From Gemmatimonadetes bacterium SCN 70-22 (lineage in GTDB: Bacteria; Gemmatimonadota; Gemmatimonadetes; Gemmatimonadales; Gemmatimonadaceae), in assembly GCA_001724275.1 (NCBI GenBank), contig MEDZ01000005.1:1-64000 (forward strand): DNA of 64,000 bases, given 5' to 3'. The notes beneath the pieces were generated by a model. That model worked only from the letters and a program-made list of their open reading frames with translations. It was not told the DNA's origin and did no database searches. Positions 1-8,439 of the stretch are shown here, piece after piece. A program made the translations under genes and the position numbers. Within the stretch, counting starts at the first letter, position 1. Every line of letters begins with the position of its first letter.

Positions 1-95
1 CGCCGGCGTGAACCGGCCGCGCGAACGCGGATAGTGCGGCTGACGACGGCGCCGGAGTCTCGGACGGACATGTTTCAGACCTATTCAGAGCTTCC

Positions 96-218
96 CTAGG
101 CGGGATGTACGTCGAAGCGCTTCGCCAGCGCCAGGAAAATGCCTTCGTTGCGCACGGCCGCCCAGGCGAGTCTCGCCTCAAAAGCCGGAGCATGGTTCCG
201 ATGGGGGCGTTTCGGCAT
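96..218 (-). pseudogene. IS3-family transposase OrfA, N-terminal remnant
   Basis: Read on the minus strand from an ATG at 218-216 to a TAG at 98-96, this gives about 40 residues that begin MPKRPHRNHAP and end KRFDVHP. That is the usual start of an IS3-family OrfA helix-turn-helix protein: a basic N-terminus, then A-F-E-A-R-L-A, then F-D-V-H-P. The family normally runs to about 90-100 residues, so this copy stops after the first helices. AAGGAG lies just upstream of the ATG (minus strand), a good ribosome binding site. The remainder of the element is not visible here, so this is a relic. Assignment rests on recalled family patterns. Confidence 0.6.
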
Positions 219-775
219 CGTGGGCTCCTTCGGTTCGGAGCGAACTTGTCGCCGGGAGAGCCCACCGTCTACTCAACCACCCTGTTCAGAAAAGCGAAGC
301 CACTTCACTGCGCAGATTCAGTATTCAATCGGTGCAAACAGACGCAGGGCGACCGCGCCGAAGGCGCGGAGATCTTTCTCGAAGAACGGTCGGGGCGTCT
401 GCGCGATTCGCTTCAATTCCGTGGATACGCGCCGTCTACCAGCTTCTACCAGCGGCTCCTCGCCCGCGACGGGTAGCGTCCTGACGCGTCTTGGGGCAAC
501 AAGTCCCGTCCCCCAGACTCATAGGGGCGGCGGCTGGAGAAAGCTCGTCGAGTCCGGAGGGGCGTCGCGGAGACGCCGACACCACGCAGCCGTGAAGTGG
601 CAGTTGCGTTCTCCGTGGCGTTCAGGTGTCACGTCGTTTCAAGGGATGGTGAGTCCGACCCTCTGCGTTCTGTCGGGTCACGCGGTGTAGTAGTACGCGC
701 GTCCCTTGTGTCGGCGTCGTTCATCTTTCAGCTTCGACGACGTTCGGTTTCCTTGATTCCAGCAACCCGCAACAC
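219..775. other. No gene recognised between IS remnant and thioredoxin gene
   Basis: Open frames exist on the plus strand but are Arg/Ser/Pro-rich and match no family I know. The only structure seen is a 10-bp tandem repeat (TCTACCAGCT/G) at 435-454. The end nearest 775 probably carries the promoter of the thioredoxin-like gene. Confidence 0.5.
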
Positions 776-1252
776 ATGACTAGGCGCGCCATCTTCGCCA
801 CGCTCGGCGCCGCAGTCTTCGTGGTAGCGGCGGCGGCCCTGCTGCTTGGCCGCCGGCCGCCGCAACTCGCCGAACACACCGTCGCGCCAGCGACCGGTCC
901 GCGCGGCGAGCCGAACCCTGGCGGCTTCGTTGCGAGCGACGTCGCCCGTCTGGCCGCGACGGGGCGCCCGCAGCTTGTCGAGGTCTTCCACTACGGCTGA
1001 ATGGGCTGCCAGAAGATGGCGCCCGTCGTGCACGGGCTCGAGAAACTTTACGAGGGTCGGGTGGACTTCCTCTACCTCGACATGCTGAACGAGAAGAACA
1101 AGCCGACGATGAAGCGGCTCGGCTTCCAGTCCACGCCGCACTTCTTCTTCCTCCGACCGGACGGGACGCCGGTGGAAGCGATTCAGGGCGTCGTGCCGGA
1201 GGACAGCGTGCGCGGCGCTCTGGACCGGCTGCTGGCCGCGGGCAGGCGCTAG
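776..1252 (+). CDS. Thioredoxin-like protein with in-frame UGA (probable selenocysteine, UxxC)
   Basis: Two adjacent frames are one gene if the TGA at 998-1000 is read through. Residues 1-74 start with a membrane anchor or signal (AAVFVVAAAALLLG) and end in VEVFHYG. The next codon is TGA, followed in frame by MGCQKMAP and a full thioredoxin C-half with cis-Pro (STPHFFF) and the usual QGVVPEDSVRGAL end. TGA sits exactly where the first cysteine of the thioredoxin CxxC belongs, giving U75-M-G-C78. With read-through the protein is 158 residues, a normal length for a membrane-anchored thioredoxin. The likely role is a periplasm-facing thiol/selenol oxidoreductase. Alternatives are a nonsense pseudogene, or restart at the ATG directly after TGA; the restart would lose half of the fold. 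No strong ribosome binding site is visible. No sel genes lie in this window. Confidence 0.8.
998..1037 (+). promoter_or_regulatory. Candidate bacterial SECIS hairpin after the UGA
   Basis: Downstream of TGA 998-1000 a perfect 6-bp stem GCCCGT (1021-1026) / ACGGGC (1032-1037) closes a 5-base loop CGTGC. The loop begins 26 nt after the stop codon and has G as its second base, which fits the loose bacterial SECIS description. A competing hairpin pairs GGGC (1003-1006) with GCCC (1021-1024) and GCC (1008-1010) with GGC (1018-1020) around loop AGAAGAT. The two cannot form together. Bacterial SECIS elements vary widely, so this is supportive only. Confidence 0.45.
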
Positions 1253-1301
1253 GCGAACGCGCGGCCGCAGGCTGACGGGCATTGGCGACGCGACGCGCTC
1301 G

Positions 1302-1643
1302 TCAGGCGCCGCGAGGCCAGTACATGATGACACCGACGCCGGCGAGACAGATGAGCGCTCCGAGGACCGACGGCAGATCGGGCTGGTGGCCATCCACCCA
1401 CCAGCCCCAGAGCAGTGAGAGCACGACGAAGACGCCGCCGTAGGCGGCGTACACGCGCCCGAAGTCGTAGCCTGCAGGCTGCAGCGTGGGCAGCACGCCG
1501 TAGGCGAAGAGGATCAGGCCCCCGAGGGCACCGAAGGCCACGCCCCGTCCGTCGCGGAGCCAAAGCCAGACGAGGTACCCGCCGCCCACCTCGCAGAGGC
1601 CCGCCACGAGGAACAGGGCGACCGACTTTGCGAGTGGAGTCAC
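1302..1643 (-). CDS. YnfA/UPF0060-family small membrane protein
   Basis: This is a 113-residue protein if it starts at GTG 1643-1641, close to the roughly 108 residues usual for YnfA. It has four hydrophobic helices: [60 protein letters not shown] and [36 protein letters not shown] and the WPR end are family hallmarks. The frame opens further upstream to 1790, but the extra N-terminus is basic and unlike the family. YnfA relatives resemble small multidrug-resistance exporters, and their substrate is generally unknown. It faces the thioredoxin-like gene, its 3' end 50 bp from that gene's stop. Confidence 0.85.
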   Translation of the reverse strand: MTPLAKSVALFLVAGLCEVGGGYLVWLWLRDGRGVAFGALGGLILFAYGVLPTLQPAGYDFGRVYAAYGGVFVVLSLLWGWWVDGHQPDLPSVLGALICLAGVGVIMYWPRGA

Positions 1644-1949
1644 ACTTCTCGCCCGCGCGGGAGCGAGGATGGACGGGACAGGGCCGTGTCCCTGTTGCGC
1701 GGCACACACGCCGTCAGACCGTCGATGCAGCCGAAGTCGAGGTGCAGCGTGGCCCCTTCCTCCGCACCGAGCGCGACGAGTCGCGCGCACCGCCCGACCT
1801 CCCAGATTCTCATCCCTGCCATTGTCGCCCCCTCGTCAGACGTCCCGCCCCGCACGGGGACACGACGCGAAGTGCGCTCCAAGTTGTAGGGTTCTCGTGG
1901 CCCGGACAACGGCAACGGGCCGACGTACACCCCCGACGAGGCCACGACC
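1644..1949. other. Spacer between divergent YnfA and CCPF genes
   Basis: About 300 bp separate the divergently read YnfA and CCPF genes, so both promoters should lie here. I see a short inverted repeat GGGACA (1675-1680) / TGTCCC (1687-1692) close upstream of the YnfA start, which could be an operator. No convincing ORF is present. Confidence 0.45.
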
Positions 1950-2377
1950 ATGACCGCCGAAGGCAGAACTCCCCCGTCATCGAGCGAGATCCCTATCGCT
2001 TGTGTCTCAGGGGCCATTCCCGCCGCCGAACGGAGCGCGCACTTCCAGCTCGTCGCCCTGCTCTTCGGCACGATGGCGCGCGAACGCCGCGCGCTCTCTA
2101 GGGACACGCTCGCCCGCGACGGCGATGCCGAGAACGCCGACGGCGTCGAAGGCTACGCCTACCGTTTCGACGCCCACGCGTTCGACGACGTCGCACGCTG
2201 GATCGCGAACGAGCGCCTCTGCTGCCCGTTCTTGACCTTCCGCATCGAGCTCACCCCGGAGGCGGGCCGCTGTGGGTGTGGCTTACGGGCCCCAAGGGCA
2301 CGAGCGAGTTCCTCGATGCAGAGATTCCAGCGCAGGCAGGGCTCGCGACTGGCGCGTCGCCGGCCGCGTCAGCCTGA
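1950..2377 (+). pseudogene. CCPF-motif small conserved protein, frameshifted
   Basis: The first frame (from ATG 1950) runs through a region ending DVARWIANERLCCPFLTFRIEL, a cysteine-pair motif I know from small conserved proteins often found near mercury or other metal genes. After LTPE near 2258 the homologous sequence (GGPLWVWLTGPKGTSEFLDAE) continues in the next frame to a TGA at 2375-2377. A single missing base near 2255-2265 would restore one protein of about 142 residues. It is therefore a one-base frameshift mutant or a sequencing error. No biochemical role is known to me. The CC pair suggests metal or thiol chemistry. Confidence 0.6.
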
Positions 2378-2717
2378 GTCGGAAGATTCGAGAGGGACGA
2401 GCGCTGGCCTCTCTGCCGTGACGGATGCCGCCTTCGAACGGGACACCGCCCTAGGAGCGGGCGTCGTCGACGTCGCGTTCCGGGACGATCGGTGGGGACG
2501 AGGAGGTGCACGCTCCAGCGCGTACTTCCCCCGGTCGTCGAACAGGCCGCCCGCGCCCCCAATTTGGGCAGACGGATTCACGCTAAGCGAATGGTGCAGG
2601 ACTCGAATAGATGGGAATTTACCGCGCTGCAGGCACGCCTTACGGATGTCCGCAGCGACCGCAGGGTTGCCGACGATGATCAGCGCTGCTCGGTGGTGAG
2701 CGAACCACGAACTGCTC
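2378..2717. other. Intergenic, nothing recognised
   Basis: This stretch lies between the convergent CCPF gene and operon 1. GGTGAG (around 2695) and CTCACC (around 2718) form a weak inverted repeat near the end of the HEAT lipoprotein gene that might aid termination. No gene is supported. Confidence 0.4.
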
Positions 2718-3398
2718 TCACCGCTCCCCTGGGTGGACCGGGACCTGGGAGCGCGCGAGGCGTGCAAGCGCCTCGCGCGCTCCCTCCTTCGCGGCAGTTC
2801 CGCCGCTCGCCGCCGCCCGTCGTAGACCCTCTACGGTCTGGGGCCACTCACCGAGGCGCACGAGCGCGCGCACGGCCGCACCGCGGACTCGGACGCTGGG
2901 ATCCTCGAGTGCGCGGATCAGGGGGGAAACGACGTCGCCAACGTTTTCCGGAATCACGGCCGCGAGCAGTTCGGCCGCGTGCTCGCGCGTGTGCTCGTGC
3001 GCACTATCACTCATCAATCGTACCAAACCAGGCACGGCGGTCGGTGCGAGGCGATTGTGCTGCACGAGTGCGGTGCCGGCCTCGAGGCGCACATCATCGC
3101 TCGTGTCAGCCAGTGCCCGCACGAGCGCAGCGGTGACGCGCGTGGATCGCGGGTGGATCGCCAAGACACTTCCCAACGCCCGGGCGGCAGCGCGTCGCTC
3201 CACGCTGTCGGGCGACTGCTCGAGCTGCCTGATCCACTCCTCGGCCGTTCGCCCGCTGAATCCCGGGTCGGCGGAGCAGCCGAATGCCACCGACAGCAGC
3301 AACACGAGGGTGAGACGCGTGAGCGCTTGTCGGCACGCCGACGCCTCTCGCCGGTGGCTAGGGCCTTCAGGCCGGACGGCGCTGACTCCACTTCTCAT
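2718..3398 (-). CDS. HEAT-repeat lipoprotein, last gene of metal-efflux operon 1
   Basis: This protein is about 226 residues. A basic start, hydrophobic LVLLLSVAFGC and a cysteine form a plausible lipoprotein signal, followed by TAEEWIRQLEQ and then about four HEAT-type repeats (DSVERRAAARALG, DDVRLEAGTALVQH, EHTREHAAELLAAV, PSVRVRGAAVRALVRLG). HEAT repeats form curved solenoids that bind proteins; no catalytic residue is evident. The ATG (3398-3396) overlaps the stop of the HMA-like gene (ATGA), so the two are translationally coupled. Position after the RND, P1B and CDF genes suggests a periplasmic scaffold or adaptor for a metal exporter. That role is inferred. Confidence 0.75.
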   Translation of the reverse strand: MRSGVSAVRPEGPSHRREASACRQALTRLTLVLLLSVAFGCSADPGFSGRTAEEWIRQLEQSPDSVERRAAARALGSVLAIHPRSTRVTAALVRALADTSDDVRLEAGTALVQHNRLAPTAVPGLVRLMSDSAHEHTREHAAELLAAVIPENVGDVVSPLIRALEDPSVRVRGAAVRALVRLGEWPQTVEGLRRAAASGGTAAKEGAREALARLARSQVPVHPGER

Positions 3399-3682
3399 AC
3401 GGCATCCTCTCCCGGAGGTCGGACTCCCCACGGAGCATGATTCGACGTGCCGTGCACGTCCGGATGGGCTGCGGAGATCCCCAGCGGCTGCAGGGCCTTC
3501 ACGATGTTGGCGCGCACATCGTCCGACTGCTCGTGCACGATCCGCACGCGAAAGGCCGCTGACGCCACGGAAACACGGATGACGCCAGCGACGTCCGCGA
3601 GGGCTCCGTGAATGCGCTCCTCGATCCCCTCGCTCGCCGCACCGCGCAGGGGAATTTCCAGCACCACGTGCGTCCCCGTCAT
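3395..3682 (-). CDS. Small cysteine-less HMA-like domain protein
   Basis: The product is 95 residues from ATG 3682; an earlier ATG at 3724 is also possible. The order strand (THVVLEIPL), helix (EGIEERIHGALADVAGV), strand (IRVSVASAAFRVRIV) and helix (DDVRANIVKALQPLGI) matches the beta-alpha-beta-beta-alpha-beta plan of heavy-metal-associated domains. The CxxC metal site is absent, and His at the C-terminal end (AAHPDVHGTSNHAPWG) is the only metal-ligand-rich stretch. It overlaps the downstream HEAT lipoprotein start by ATGA. It may bind metal weakly through His, or act as a protein-docking module. It resembles the cysteine-less N-terminal domains of the P1B ATPase in the same operon. Confidence 0.6.
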   Translation of the reverse strand: MTGTHVVLEIPLRGAASEGIEERIHGALADVAGVIRVSVASAAFRVRIVHEQSDDVRANIVKALQPLGISAAHPDVHGTSNHAPWGVRPPGEDAV

Positions 3683-3839
3683 CGCTCTCCCGCTGTCCGA
3701 TGTCGAGCGCGCCCCGTGTCCCAACCCCCGCTTCCTGGTCCGTCGCGACTGGGAGGGAACGCCGAGGATGCATCAGACGATGCATCATTGGACCCCACAG
3801 AGGACCTGGATCGCCCCACCTGCCGTGCCACTGCGGTGG

Positions 3840-4832
3840 CTACCGTGAAATGCGAGCGAGCGCCGCCGCCGCGGCCTCGCGCGTCCCCCCATCCGGGTCC
3901 GACAGCGCCAGGCGCAATTGCGGCACGGCGGCAGCGGCACGAGGGCCGATTCGTCCGAGCGCGACGGCCGCCGCGACACGCATCCCGAAGTGACCGTCCT
4001 TCAAGGCGCGTCCTAACGCGGGGACTGCGGTCCCGGCGTACTCCCCGTATCGCGCGACGGCGTAAGCGGCTGCCAAACGCACCTGCTCGGAGGAGTCGCT
4101 CAAGGCCGCCACGAGAGCTGGAAGCACAAGTGTTGTTTCCGGTGCAGTCACCATGAGGCTTCGCACTGCCTCGAGTCGCACGGCTGCGTTGGAGTCGCCC
4201 GCGGCCATGACGAGCTCCCGGCGGTACCGCTCGGCATGGGTGCCGCCCAGCCCCACCGATCGCGCCGCGGCGCGGCGCACGCGAGCATCGGCATCCGTCA
4301 GCGCGGCGGCCACCGGCGCAAGGTGATCGCCCTTCGTTGATCCGACCTGACCCAGTATCAACGCAGCCTGCGCGCGAATCCCCGGGTGCTCGTCCCGCAA
4401 CAGCGCGACAAACTGTCCGGAGGCTGCCTGGGCTACGGGACCGAGCTGCACGATTGCGTCGGCTACGGTCCCGTGGAGCTCATCGCGGTCGCCGGCGTCA
4501 AGCACGGCGAGTAGTGCATGCGTCACGGCCGGCGAGCGCGGGGCGGCCCGCACGAAGGCGCCTGCTGCCTGCCGTCGCGTCTCGGCATCCTCACTCTGAA
4601 GGGCCCGCGTCCACGCTGCCACGCTCCGCCCCTCGAAGCGTTCACCGCGCTTCGCGCGCATGAGGCTGGCCGCCAACACCAGTACAGCTCCCGCGACTCC
4701 TATGCCAACAGCGGTCAGCAGCGTCGCCCGCCCGTGCTGCCCCAAGCTCGCCCGGTCCAACGCTCGATGCCCGAGATACACGCTATCTCCACTGGTGGGC
4801 GGCGAGGGTCTCAGCGTTGGAGCCCCGCTCAT
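3840..4832 (-). CDS. Membrane-anchored HEAT-repeat protein
   Basis: This 330-residue protein starts at ATG 4832, which overlaps the CDF stop as ATGA. After about 35 residues comes one membrane helix (LLTAVGIGVAGAVLVLAASL). It is followed by SVAAWTRALQSEDAETRRQAAGAFV and about seven HEAT/PBS-lyase-like repeats of roughly 31-38 residues (HPGIRAQAALILGQVG, DARVRRAAARSVGLGG, AAVRLEAVRSLM, EQVRLAAAYAVARYG, FGMRVAAAVALGRIG, GGTREAAAAALARI). The other HEAT protein of this operon has a similar opening (AEEWIRQLEQSPDSVERRAAARAL), so the pair look like paralogues, one membrane-anchored and one lipid-anchored. The role is probably protein-protein docking. Nothing enzymatic is visible. Confidence 0.8.
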   Translation of the reverse strand: MSGAPTLRPSPPTSGDSVYLGHRALDRASLGQHGRATLLTAVGIGVAGAVLVLAASLMRAKRGERFEGRSVAAWTRALQSEDAETRRQAAGAFVRAAPRSPAVTHALLAVLDAGDRDELHGTVADAIVQLGPVAQAASGQFVALLRDEHPGIRAQAALILGQVGSTKGDHLAPVAAALTDADARVRRAAARSVGLGGTHAERYRRELVMAAGDSNAAVRLEAVRSLMVTAPETTLVLPALVAALSDSSEQVRLAAAYAVARYGEYAGTAVPALGRALKDGHFGMRVAAAVALGRIGPRAAAAVPQLRLALSDPDGGTREAAAAALARISR

Positions 4833-5752
4833 GTGTGTGTCTCCGCCTGTTCCCATCCAGGCGGCTCGACTTGGAGTGTGACATGCACGATCGAGGCGTG
4901 CGCCTCGTTGATGGCGACTTGCGTAGCGCGCAGCACGGTCGCGTGGTCGCTGCCAGGCGCCATGACGACGTGCGCGCTCAGCGCATTCGTCCCCGACGTC
5001 AGCGACCAGACGTGGAGGTCGTGAGCGCCGCTCACGCCCTCTGTGGCCACGACCGTGTCGCGCACTGCCACGAGGTTGACGTCGGCGGGCGTACCCTCCA
5101 GCAGCACGCCGACCGCCTCGCGCAGCAGCCGCCAGGTCCGGGGAAGGATGAACAATCCGATGCCGGCTGACACGAGCGGGTCGGCGTAGTACCACCCCGT
5201 CGTGAGCATGATGACCCCGGCGATGATCACGCCGATGGACGTCAGCATGTCGGAGAGCACCTCGAAATACGCGCCCTTCATGTTGAGGCTTTCGTTCGAC
5301 GCGTCGCGCAGGAGGCGCATGCTGATCAGATTCACCACAAGGCCGACGCCGGCTACCCAGAGCATGGCCCCGCTTTCGACCGCTGGCGGATTGCGGAACC
5401 GCTGCCAGGCCTCGTAGAGGATGTAGAACGATATGCCGAAAAGCACGATTGCGTTGGCCATCGCCGCCAGGATCTCGGTGCGGTAATAGCCGTACGTTCG
5501 TTCGGGCGTCGCCGGTCGCGCCGCGAACCGGATGGCGAAAAGCGCCAACCCGACGCCTGCGACGTCGGTGAGCATGTGGCCCGCGTCAGCGAGCAGCGCG
5601 AGGCTCTTCGTGAGAATCCCGCCGACCACTTCAGCGATGAGGTAGGTGCCAGTCAACACGAGCACGACCGTCAGCTTTCGCTGATGCTTGCCGGAATTCG
5701 TCATTCGACGCTTCCCGGATCTCGCGCCCGCCTCGGGGTCGGAAGTCTGCAT
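4829..5752 (-). CDS. czcD: Cation diffusion facilitator (CzcD-like zinc/cobalt/cadmium exporter)
   Basis: The 307-residue length is normal for bacterial CDFs, with six membrane helices and a C-terminal cytoplasmic domain (HDLHVWSLTSGTNALSAHV). The first transport site is intact (H59-M-L-T-D63 within LLADAGHMLTD). In the TM5 site the usual His is Glu (Y-F-E164-V-L-S-D168), which some CDF subgroups show. The family exchanges cytosolic Zn2+, Co2+ or Cd2+ for protons. The start overlaps the P1B ATPase stop by one base (TGATG) and the end overlaps the HEAT gene, so it is internal to operon 1. It would load the periplasm for CzcCBA. Confidence 0.9.
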   Translation of the reverse strand: MQTSDPEAGARSGKRRMTNSGKHQRKLTVVLVLTGTYLIAEVVGGILTKSLALLADAGHMLTDVAGVGLALFAIRFAARPATPERTYGYYRTEILAAMANAIVLFGISFYILYEAWQRFRNPPAVESGAMLWVAGVGLVVNLISMRLLRDASNESLNMKGAYFEVLSDMLTSIGVIIAGVIMLTTGWYYADPLVSAGIGLFILPRTWRLLREAVGVLLEGTPADVNLVAVRDTVVATEGVSGAHDLHVWSLTSGTNALSAHVVMAPGSDHATVLRATQVAINEAHASIVHVTLQVEPPGWEQAETHT

Positions 5753-8331
5753 CAGTCGACGCCGCGATAGGCGAGGAGGCGGAGTGCGTTGGCGACGACG
5801 ACCAGCGTGCTTCCCTCATGCACGATGACCGCGGTTCCGATCCCGGCGACTCCGGTGACGGTGACCACTATAAGCCCCGCGATCACGCTCAGCGACACGT
5901 AGAGGTTCTGTCGGATGATCGCACGTGCGCGGTGACTGAGGCCGATCGCGAAGGGTAGCTGGCCCAGATCATCGCTCATGAGCGCCACGTCCGCCGTCTC
6001 CAGGGCAGCGGCCGTTCCAGCGCCGCCCATGGCGATGCCGACCGTGGCGTTTGCCAGCGCGGGCGCATCGTTCACGCCGTCGCCGATCATGGCGACCGGA
6101 CCCGTGGCGACGAGCTCCCGGATTGCCTCCACCTTGTCTTCGGGCAACAATCCGGCGCGCACCTCGTCTACGCCCACTGCACGTCCAACGGCATTGCCCA
6201 CCCCGGCATTGTCGCCGGTGAGCATGACGATGCGTGTGATGCCGCTCTTGCGGAGCCGCTCGATCGTCGCCGCCGCGTTCGCCCGCGGTTCGTCAGCGAT
6301 GCCGATAACGCCGAGCCAGCCATCGGTCTGGTCGTCCGTCGACCGCCGCACCACCATCGTTGACCGGCCATTCGCCTCGAGCCGCACGACGTCCGCCCGA
6401 ATCGCTTCGGGCACCAGCATCCCGCGTTCCTCGAACATCAGGAGCCGCCCCACGTCCACGGTATCGGCGCCAACCGACGCTCGGATGCCACGCCCCGTGA
6501 CCGACTGCACCTCGCCCGCTTCGGCGATGGCGAGACCTTTCGTCGCCGCCGCCGCCATGATCGCACGCGCCAACGGATGCTGGGAACGCCGTTCGACTGC
6601 GGCGGTCGTGGCGAGCAGATCGTCCGCCCCGATGCCCGCCGCAGGCACGATATCGGTGACCGCCGGTTCACCCTTCGTGATCGTCCCGGTCTTGTCCAGA
6701 GCGAGCACACGGATCGCGCCGAGCGCCTCCAAGTGCGCGCCTCCCTTGATGAGTACGCCGCGCCGAGCTGCTTGGGCGATACCTGCCAGGACCGCAGAGG
6801 GTGTGCCCAGGGCGAGGGCGCAGGGCGACGCAGCGACCAGCAACGCCATGGCACGATAGAACGCCTCACCCCACGTCCACACGCCGAGCAATGGCGGCAC
6901 CACGATGAGGAGGAGATCGGCCACCAGCACGACTGGAACGAAGATCCTTTCGAAGCGATCCGTGAACTGCTGCGTGGGCGCCTTCTGCGTCTGCGCTTCC
7001 GCCACGAGCTTCACCACACGGTCCAGCGTGCGGTCGCCGAGCGCCGCGGTGACGTTGACCACGAGCACCCCCTCGCCGTTCACCGAACCGGCGAAAACCG
7101 ATTCACCAGGCACCTTCTCCACAGGGACACTTTCGCCGGTGATCGGCGCCTGATTCACCCCCGAACGCCCCTCGGTCACCGTGCCGTCAACCGGGATGCG
7201 TTCGGCCGGCTTCACTACGACGCGGTCCCCCGGTCGCACCTCCTCGATCGCTACCGTCACCTCGCGCGCGACGCCACCCTCGTCGCGCAGGACGACGGCC
7301 CGGGTCGGCGCGAGCTCGGCGAGTGCCTTGATGGCGTTGCGCGCGCGTCCGAGCGCGTAGTGCTCGAGCGCGTGCCCGAGGCTGAAGAGAAAGAGCAGGA
7401 GTGCGCCTTCGAACCACTCGCCCAACACGGCCGCGCCGAGGGCCGCCACAACCATCAACAGGTCGATGTTGAAGTTGAAGCGTCCCTTGCCCAGATCCCG
7501 GAGGAAGTGGGCCACGTTGTCGCGCGCCCCGAAGATGTACGCGCCGACGAAGGCGGCGATCGACGCCATCGGCGCCACGCCGGCGCGCTCCAGCCCCCAC
7601 CCGGCAGCGAGCATGGTTCCCGCCATCAGGCTCCACGCAAGCTCGCGATTGCGGGCGTACCACGAGACATCCGGCTCGGGGCCCTCGATCCGACCCTTCG
7701 CACTGACGTTCGCATTCTCCGCTTCACGAGCGTCGCGACTCGGCAACGGCACGGACGGCATCGCAGCACCCGATGTCACCCCGTTGCCCGCACCGGTGGC
7801 AGCCGCAGTCGGCGCGCGCCGCTCCTGGGCGCCGAGCGCGGCCAATTCGGCGTGAATGGTGGCGAGCGAGATGCGCCGCCGGTCGTACTCGACGCGCGCA
7901 ACCTGCCCGGCCAGGCTGACCGCCGCCGTCGTCACGCCCGGTAACCGCCGGAGGCTCGCCTCGATTCGGCGACCCTCATCCTCCGCGCCGACCAGGTGAA
8001 TGGGGATCACCTCGTGCGCAAAGCGGTCGGTCAGCTGCGCACCGGCGAGACGCGCCAGCTTCTCGATCTGCGCGAGTGACAGCCGCTCGGCGTCGTAGTG
8101 CAGGCACAACTGCGCGCCGCTGGCCCCGTTTGGGGTCGTGTTGGCGGCTGGACGCAACTCCTCGAGCGGAGGCTCGTCATCGGGAAGTGCATCACCGGGT
8201 TGCACCAGATGTACGCTGACGATGTCGGAACGCTTCTCGAGGAGGTGCATGAGACGCGCGACGCACGCGTCACGCGCGTCGGTCACGTCGGGAAGGAGGA
8301 GTGGCAGGTCCAGCCGGGTGGAACGATTCAT
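5752..8331 (-). CDS. P1B-4-type metal ATPase with cysteine-less HMA-like N-domains
   Basis: The 859-residue P-type ATPase has all catalytic motifs: TGES, DKTGT phosphorylation site, SQHPLA, MLTGDN and [10 protein letters not shown]6 carries S502-P-C504 instead of CPC, and a late helix carries HEGST. Together these define the P1B-4 group (cobalt, iron, zinc or nickel export in characterised members). About 200 residues precede the membrane part and contain two HMA-like beta-alpha-beta-beta-alpha-beta units (one ending near LARLAGA, one spanning VIPIHLVGAEDEGRRIEASLRRLPGV-type sequence), neither with a CxxC. The group often lacks such domains, so this extension is unusual. A 108-bp gap separates it from the PII-like gene and a one-base overlap joins it to the CDF gene. 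Confidence 0.9.
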   Translation of the reverse strand: MNRSTRLDLPLLLPDVTDARDACVARLMHLLEKRSDIVSVHLVQPGDALPDDEPPLEELRPAANTTPNGASGAQLCLHYDAERLSLAQIEKLARLAGAQLTDRFAHEVIPIHLVGAEDEGRRIEASLRRLPGVTTAAVSLAGQVARVEYDRRRISLATIHAELAALGAQERRAPTAAATGAGNGVTSGAAMPSVPLPSRDAREAENANVSAKGRIEGPEPDVSWYARNRELAWSLMAGTMLAAGWGLERAGVAPMASIAAFVGAYIFGARDNVAHFLRDLGKGRFNFNIDLLMVVAALGAAVLGEWFEGALLLFLFSLGHALEHYALGRARNAIKALAELAPTRAVVLRDEGGVAREVTVAIEEVRPGDRVVVKPAERIPVDGTVTEGRSGVNQAPITGESVPVEKVPGESVFAGSVNGEGVLVVNVTAALGDRTLDRVVKLVAEAQTQKAPTQQFTDRFERIFVPVVLVADLLLIVVPPLLGVWTWGEAFYRAMALLVAASPCALALGTPSAVLAGIAQAARRGVLIKGGAHLEALGAIRVLALDKTGTITKGEPAVTDIVPAAGIGADDLLATTAAVERRSQHPLARAIMAAAATKGLAIAEAGEVQSVTGRGIRASVGADTVDVGRLLMFEERGMLVPEAIRADVVRLEANGRSTMVVRRSTDDQTDGWLGVIGIADEPRANAAATIERLRKSGITRIVMLTGDNAGVGNAVGRAVGVDEVRAGLLPEDKVEAIRELVATGPVAMIGDGVNDAPALANATVGIAMGGAGTAAALETADVALMSDDLGQLPFAIGLSHRARAIIRQNLYVSLSVIAGLIVVTVTGVAGIGTAVIVHEGSTLVVVANALRLLAYRGVD

Positions 8332-8439
8332 GGTGTCCTCTCGTGCGAACTCGTGACGATCAACATGATCATGCGGTAGCGCCGGTGGTGCGGTGCGAGG
8401 CGACGCTCGGGATATACCTCCGTCACGTCGCCCGGCCCG

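Noticed and set aside
1950-2377. Second UGA/selenocysteine gene
   Set aside because: The break is a frame change, not an in-frame TGA.
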